Assembly: GCF_900215355.1 (NCBI RefSeq)
Contig: NZ_OBEA01000002.1
Span: forward strand, 310,001 to 374,000
Length of the DNA: 64,000 nucleotides
Source of the DNA: Pseudooceanicola antarcticus
Lineage (GTDB): Bacteria > Pseudomonadota > Alphaproteobacteria > Rhodobacterales > Rhodobacteraceae
Direction: 5' to 3'
In this document: piece after piece, positions 62,341 to 64,000 of the stretch
Layout of the letters: every line of letters begins with the position of its first letter
Position numbering within the stretch: the first letter of the stretch is position 1
The notes under the pieces: model-generated
Database searches by the model: none
The model's input: only the letters and a program-made list of their open reading frames with translations
What the model was told of the DNA's origin: nothing
Program-made: the position numbers and the translations under genes

Positions 62341-62403
62341 TGCTGCCTGAGAATAAAAATTTATAGATTTTAAATCAGTATCTTGTAGCAACTTAAATGC
62401 GGA

Positions 62404-62441
62404 CACCTCCTCCGCCATCATGCATATTCCGTGGTTTTGAT
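62404..62441 (+). repeat. attR: right attachment repeat of the island
   Basis: CACCTCCTCCGCCA followed by an imperfect 24-bp copy ending TGGTTTTGAT, matching attL at 47,543-47,580. It marks the right junction; chromosomal sequence resumes beyond it. The 62,442-62,614 stretch shows no gene. Confidence 0.88.
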
Positions 62442-62614
62442 CGGGCCTCGCCTGGTGTCGCTGACCGCGTGCAGTCCGGTGTTCATGCAGCTCTTCGTCC
62501 TGTCGATCGGACGTCTACGCGCCCCTGGGCCTCGGTGCGCGCCTGTCCGAAGACAGAGCCCGCCACCGCAAGGCAGCAATGGCGGGCTCATGTCGCCTCG
62601 GGAGGGCTGCATGG

Positions 62615-63649
62615 CTACCTGGCCTGTGCGCCTGCCGTGGTCCGCGTTGGATCGACAAGGATCTTGCATTGCGTTGTCCGTGTCCTCAGGGCCTCGAAGG
62701 CATCCGGCATGTCCAGCAGGGGCACCTGGGAAGAGACCAGGTGCTGGGGGGCATAGGTTCCGCCGTCGAGGGCGCGGATGGCCGTTTCAAACTCGGGCAT
62801 GGTGAAGAAGACCGACATGACGATGGTCACTTCCTTCGAGATGGCGCGGAAGCTGTCCAGGTGATCCGGGGCGGTGCAAAGACCCAGCACCACGACCTTG
62901 CCGCGCGGGGCGGCGAGGTCGATGCAGTGGTCGATGAGGCCGGCCTTGCCGACGCATTCAAAGACGATCTCGGGCGCCGTGCCGCCGCAGGCCTCGGCCG
63001 TGCGGGCGGCCATGTCGTCTCCCGAGAGGATGAAATCGGTGGCGCCGAGGTCCATGGCGCGGTCGCGCTGGTGCTCGTGCAGGTCGGCAACGACCACCTG
63101 CGCCGCGCCCATGCGCCGGGCCCAGAAGGCAACCGCCAGCCCGATGGCGCCGGCCCCGACGACCAGCACCCGCGCCCCCGGCTGCAGCCCCGCGCGCAGC
63201 ACCCCGTGCAGCGCCACGGCCAGCGGCTCGGCCAGGGCGCCATCGGTCACGGTGATCCCCCAGGGCAGCTTGCGGCACTGGAACTCGTCGAGGGCGGCGT
63301 ATTCCGCGTAGCCGCCGCCGATCAGCTCGAAGCGGCTGCACCAGGCGGGTTCTCCGCGCTGGCAGGCCGGGCAGGTGCCGCAGCCCCGCAGGGGGGCGGC
63401 GGCGACATGGTCCCCGGGCTTCAGGTGCCGGACGCCGCGACCGACATCGATCACCTCGCCCGAGAACTCGTGCCCGATCACCTCTCCGCCCTGCAGGCCG
63501 AACGTGGGGTCTTCGGTCATGTGCAGGTCGGACCCGCAGATCCCGCAGCGGCAGACCTTCAGCAGGACCTGGCCTGGGCCGGCCTCGGGCGTGTCCACGT
63601 CGGTCACGCGCAGCGGCTGGCCCAGGCTGTCGAATACGGCGGCCTTCAT
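62615..63649 (-). CDS. Zinc-dependent medium-chain alcohol dehydrogenase
   Basis: 344 residues. Catalytic zinc ligands Cys38 (G-I-C-G-S-D), His60-Glu61 (G-H-E-F). The structural zinc lobe has four Cys (G-C-G-T-C-P-A-C and W-C). NAD region G-A-G-A-I-G-L. Sorbitol/threonine-dehydrogenase-like. Its ATG overlaps the ABC permease stop by 4 bases, so it acts on the ABC-imported compound or a derivative. Confidence 0.93.
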   Translation of the reverse strand: MKAAVFDSLGQPLRVTDVDTPEAGPGQVLLKVCRCGICGSDLHMTEDPTFGLQGGEVIGHEFSGEVIDVGRGVRHLKPGDHVAAAPLRGCGTCPACQRGEPAWCSRFELIGGGYAEYAALDEFQCRKLPWGITVTDGALAEPLAVALHGVLRAGLQPGARVLVVGAGAIGLAVAFWARRMGAAQVVVADLHEHQRDRAMDLGATDFILSGDDMAARTAEACGGTAPEIVFECVGKAGLIDHCIDLAAPRGKVVVLGLCTAPDHLDSFRAISKEVTIVMSVFFTMPEFETAIRALDGGTYAPQHLVSSQVPLLDMPDAFEALRTRTTQCKILVDPTRTTAGAQAR

Positions 63650-64000
63650 GCCTTGTCCTCCACGATCAGCTTGCGGCGTACCGGGAACCAGGGGTGGTCC
63701 CCCAGCTTCTGCAGCAGGCCCCAGACCCCGCCTCGGGCGTAGAGCGCGATCACCAGGGTCAGCAGGCCCAGGACGATCAGGTAAGCGGAGCCGAACTCGC
63801 CGAAGAGCCGGTCGGCGAAGAAGTAGATCAGCGCGCCGATGATCGCCCCCTCGATGGAGCCGATGCCGCCCACCATGACGATGAAGATCGACATGGAGGC
63901 CCAGAACGGGTCGAAGCCGGCGCCGGGGGTGATGCGCAGCTGCGCCATGTAGTAGATTGCGCCCGCCAGCCCGGTGCCGACAGCGGCGGCGACGAAGATG
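63646..64000 (-). CDS. Branched-chain amino acid-type ABC permease (LivM-like), partial
   Basis: Only the C-terminal 118 or so residues are in the window; the start lies beyond base 64,000. M-V-G-G-I-G-S-I-E-G-A-I-I-G-A is the LivM-type loop. The end is K-L-I-V-E-D-K-A. The substrate is not determined; homologues also carry sugars, ureas and amides. Confidence 0.85.
   Translation of the reverse strand, partial: IFVAAAVGTGLAGAIYYMAQLRITPGAGFDPFWASMSIFIVMVGGIGSIEGAIIGALIYFFADRLFGEFGSAYLIVLGLLTLVIALYARGGVWGLLQKLGDHPWFPVRRKLIVEDKA

Overview
The window is GC-rich chromosomal DNA from an alphaproteobacterium, most probably a Rhodobacterales (Roseobacter-group) species. The evidence is the company of genes: a TIGR01459-type HAD protein, small Hsp20 plus DUF1150, DUF2161, a GroESL operon with a CIRCE operator and an alphaproteobacterial heat-shock-type promoter, a free-standing Hint-domain protein, two TRAP transporter operons and an lgt-midA-pgeF operon. 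The assignment is an inference from gene content; no rRNA is present.

Layout. 1-2,517 (minus): a MaoC-like hydratase, an HAD phosphatase and a GntR/FCD repressor. 2,709-9,440 (plus): a catabolic operon divergent from the repressor, with a 2-hydroxyacid dehydrogenase, a complete TRAP transporter (DctP, DctQ, DctM), an FAH-family hydrolase and a GMC oxidoreductase. 9,541-27,194: mostly housekeeping genes (Mn-dependent pyrophosphatase, groESL, an acetyltransferase, a lipase-like hydrolase with an orphan phnM, purEK, hsp20-DUF1150, an autotransporter-like barrel, trxB with an RraB-like gene, an Lrp regulator, lgt-midA-pgeF, ubiK). 27,331-35,117 (minus): a seven-gene operon with a second TRAP transporter, a glutamine-synthetase-like ligase, aldehyde and iron alcohol dehydrogenases and an N-formylglutamate-amidohydrolase-like enzyme, divergent from an RpiR regulator. 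Together these enzymes fit a gamma-glutamyl route for an imported amine or amino alcohol. 36,116-47,251: aroQ, a Hint protein, a sulfotransferase fusion, an AEC transporter, and a cell-cycle and cell-wall group (MBL hydrolase, tatD, holB, tmk, a PBP5-type carboxypeptidase, a SPOR lipoprotein).

47,467-62,441: a tRNA-Ser(UGA) gene carries a roughly 15-kb integrated island. Its 14-bp 3' end (CACCTCCTCCGCCA) is repeated at 62,404-62,417, and the similarity continues imperfectly for another 24 bp. Paired GTGGTA direct repeats lie just inside both ends. The island carries a tyrosine integrase coupled to an unknown 378-residue gene, two small DNA-binding proteins, an IS66 remnant, an HxlR / SMP-30 / DUF1989 divergon with a perfect 16-bp inverted-repeat operator, an ISKra4-type element, a membrane module (two CPBP-fold proteins, a membrane-anchored AraC regulator, a MipA/OmpV barrel, a membrane-anchored FAH-like protein and a DUF6653 protein) and an IS3-family element. 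By eye, base composition drops from about 51.5 kb to 61 kb, consistent with acquisition.

62,615-64,000 (minus) returns to chromosomal genes: a zinc alcohol dehydrogenase and the 3' part of a branched-chain amino acid ABC permease that runs off the window.

The best candidates for undescribed biology are the gamma-glutamyl/TRAP operon with its RpiR operators, the island membrane module with its degenerate CPBP protein and membrane-anchored FAH protein, and the HxlR operator.
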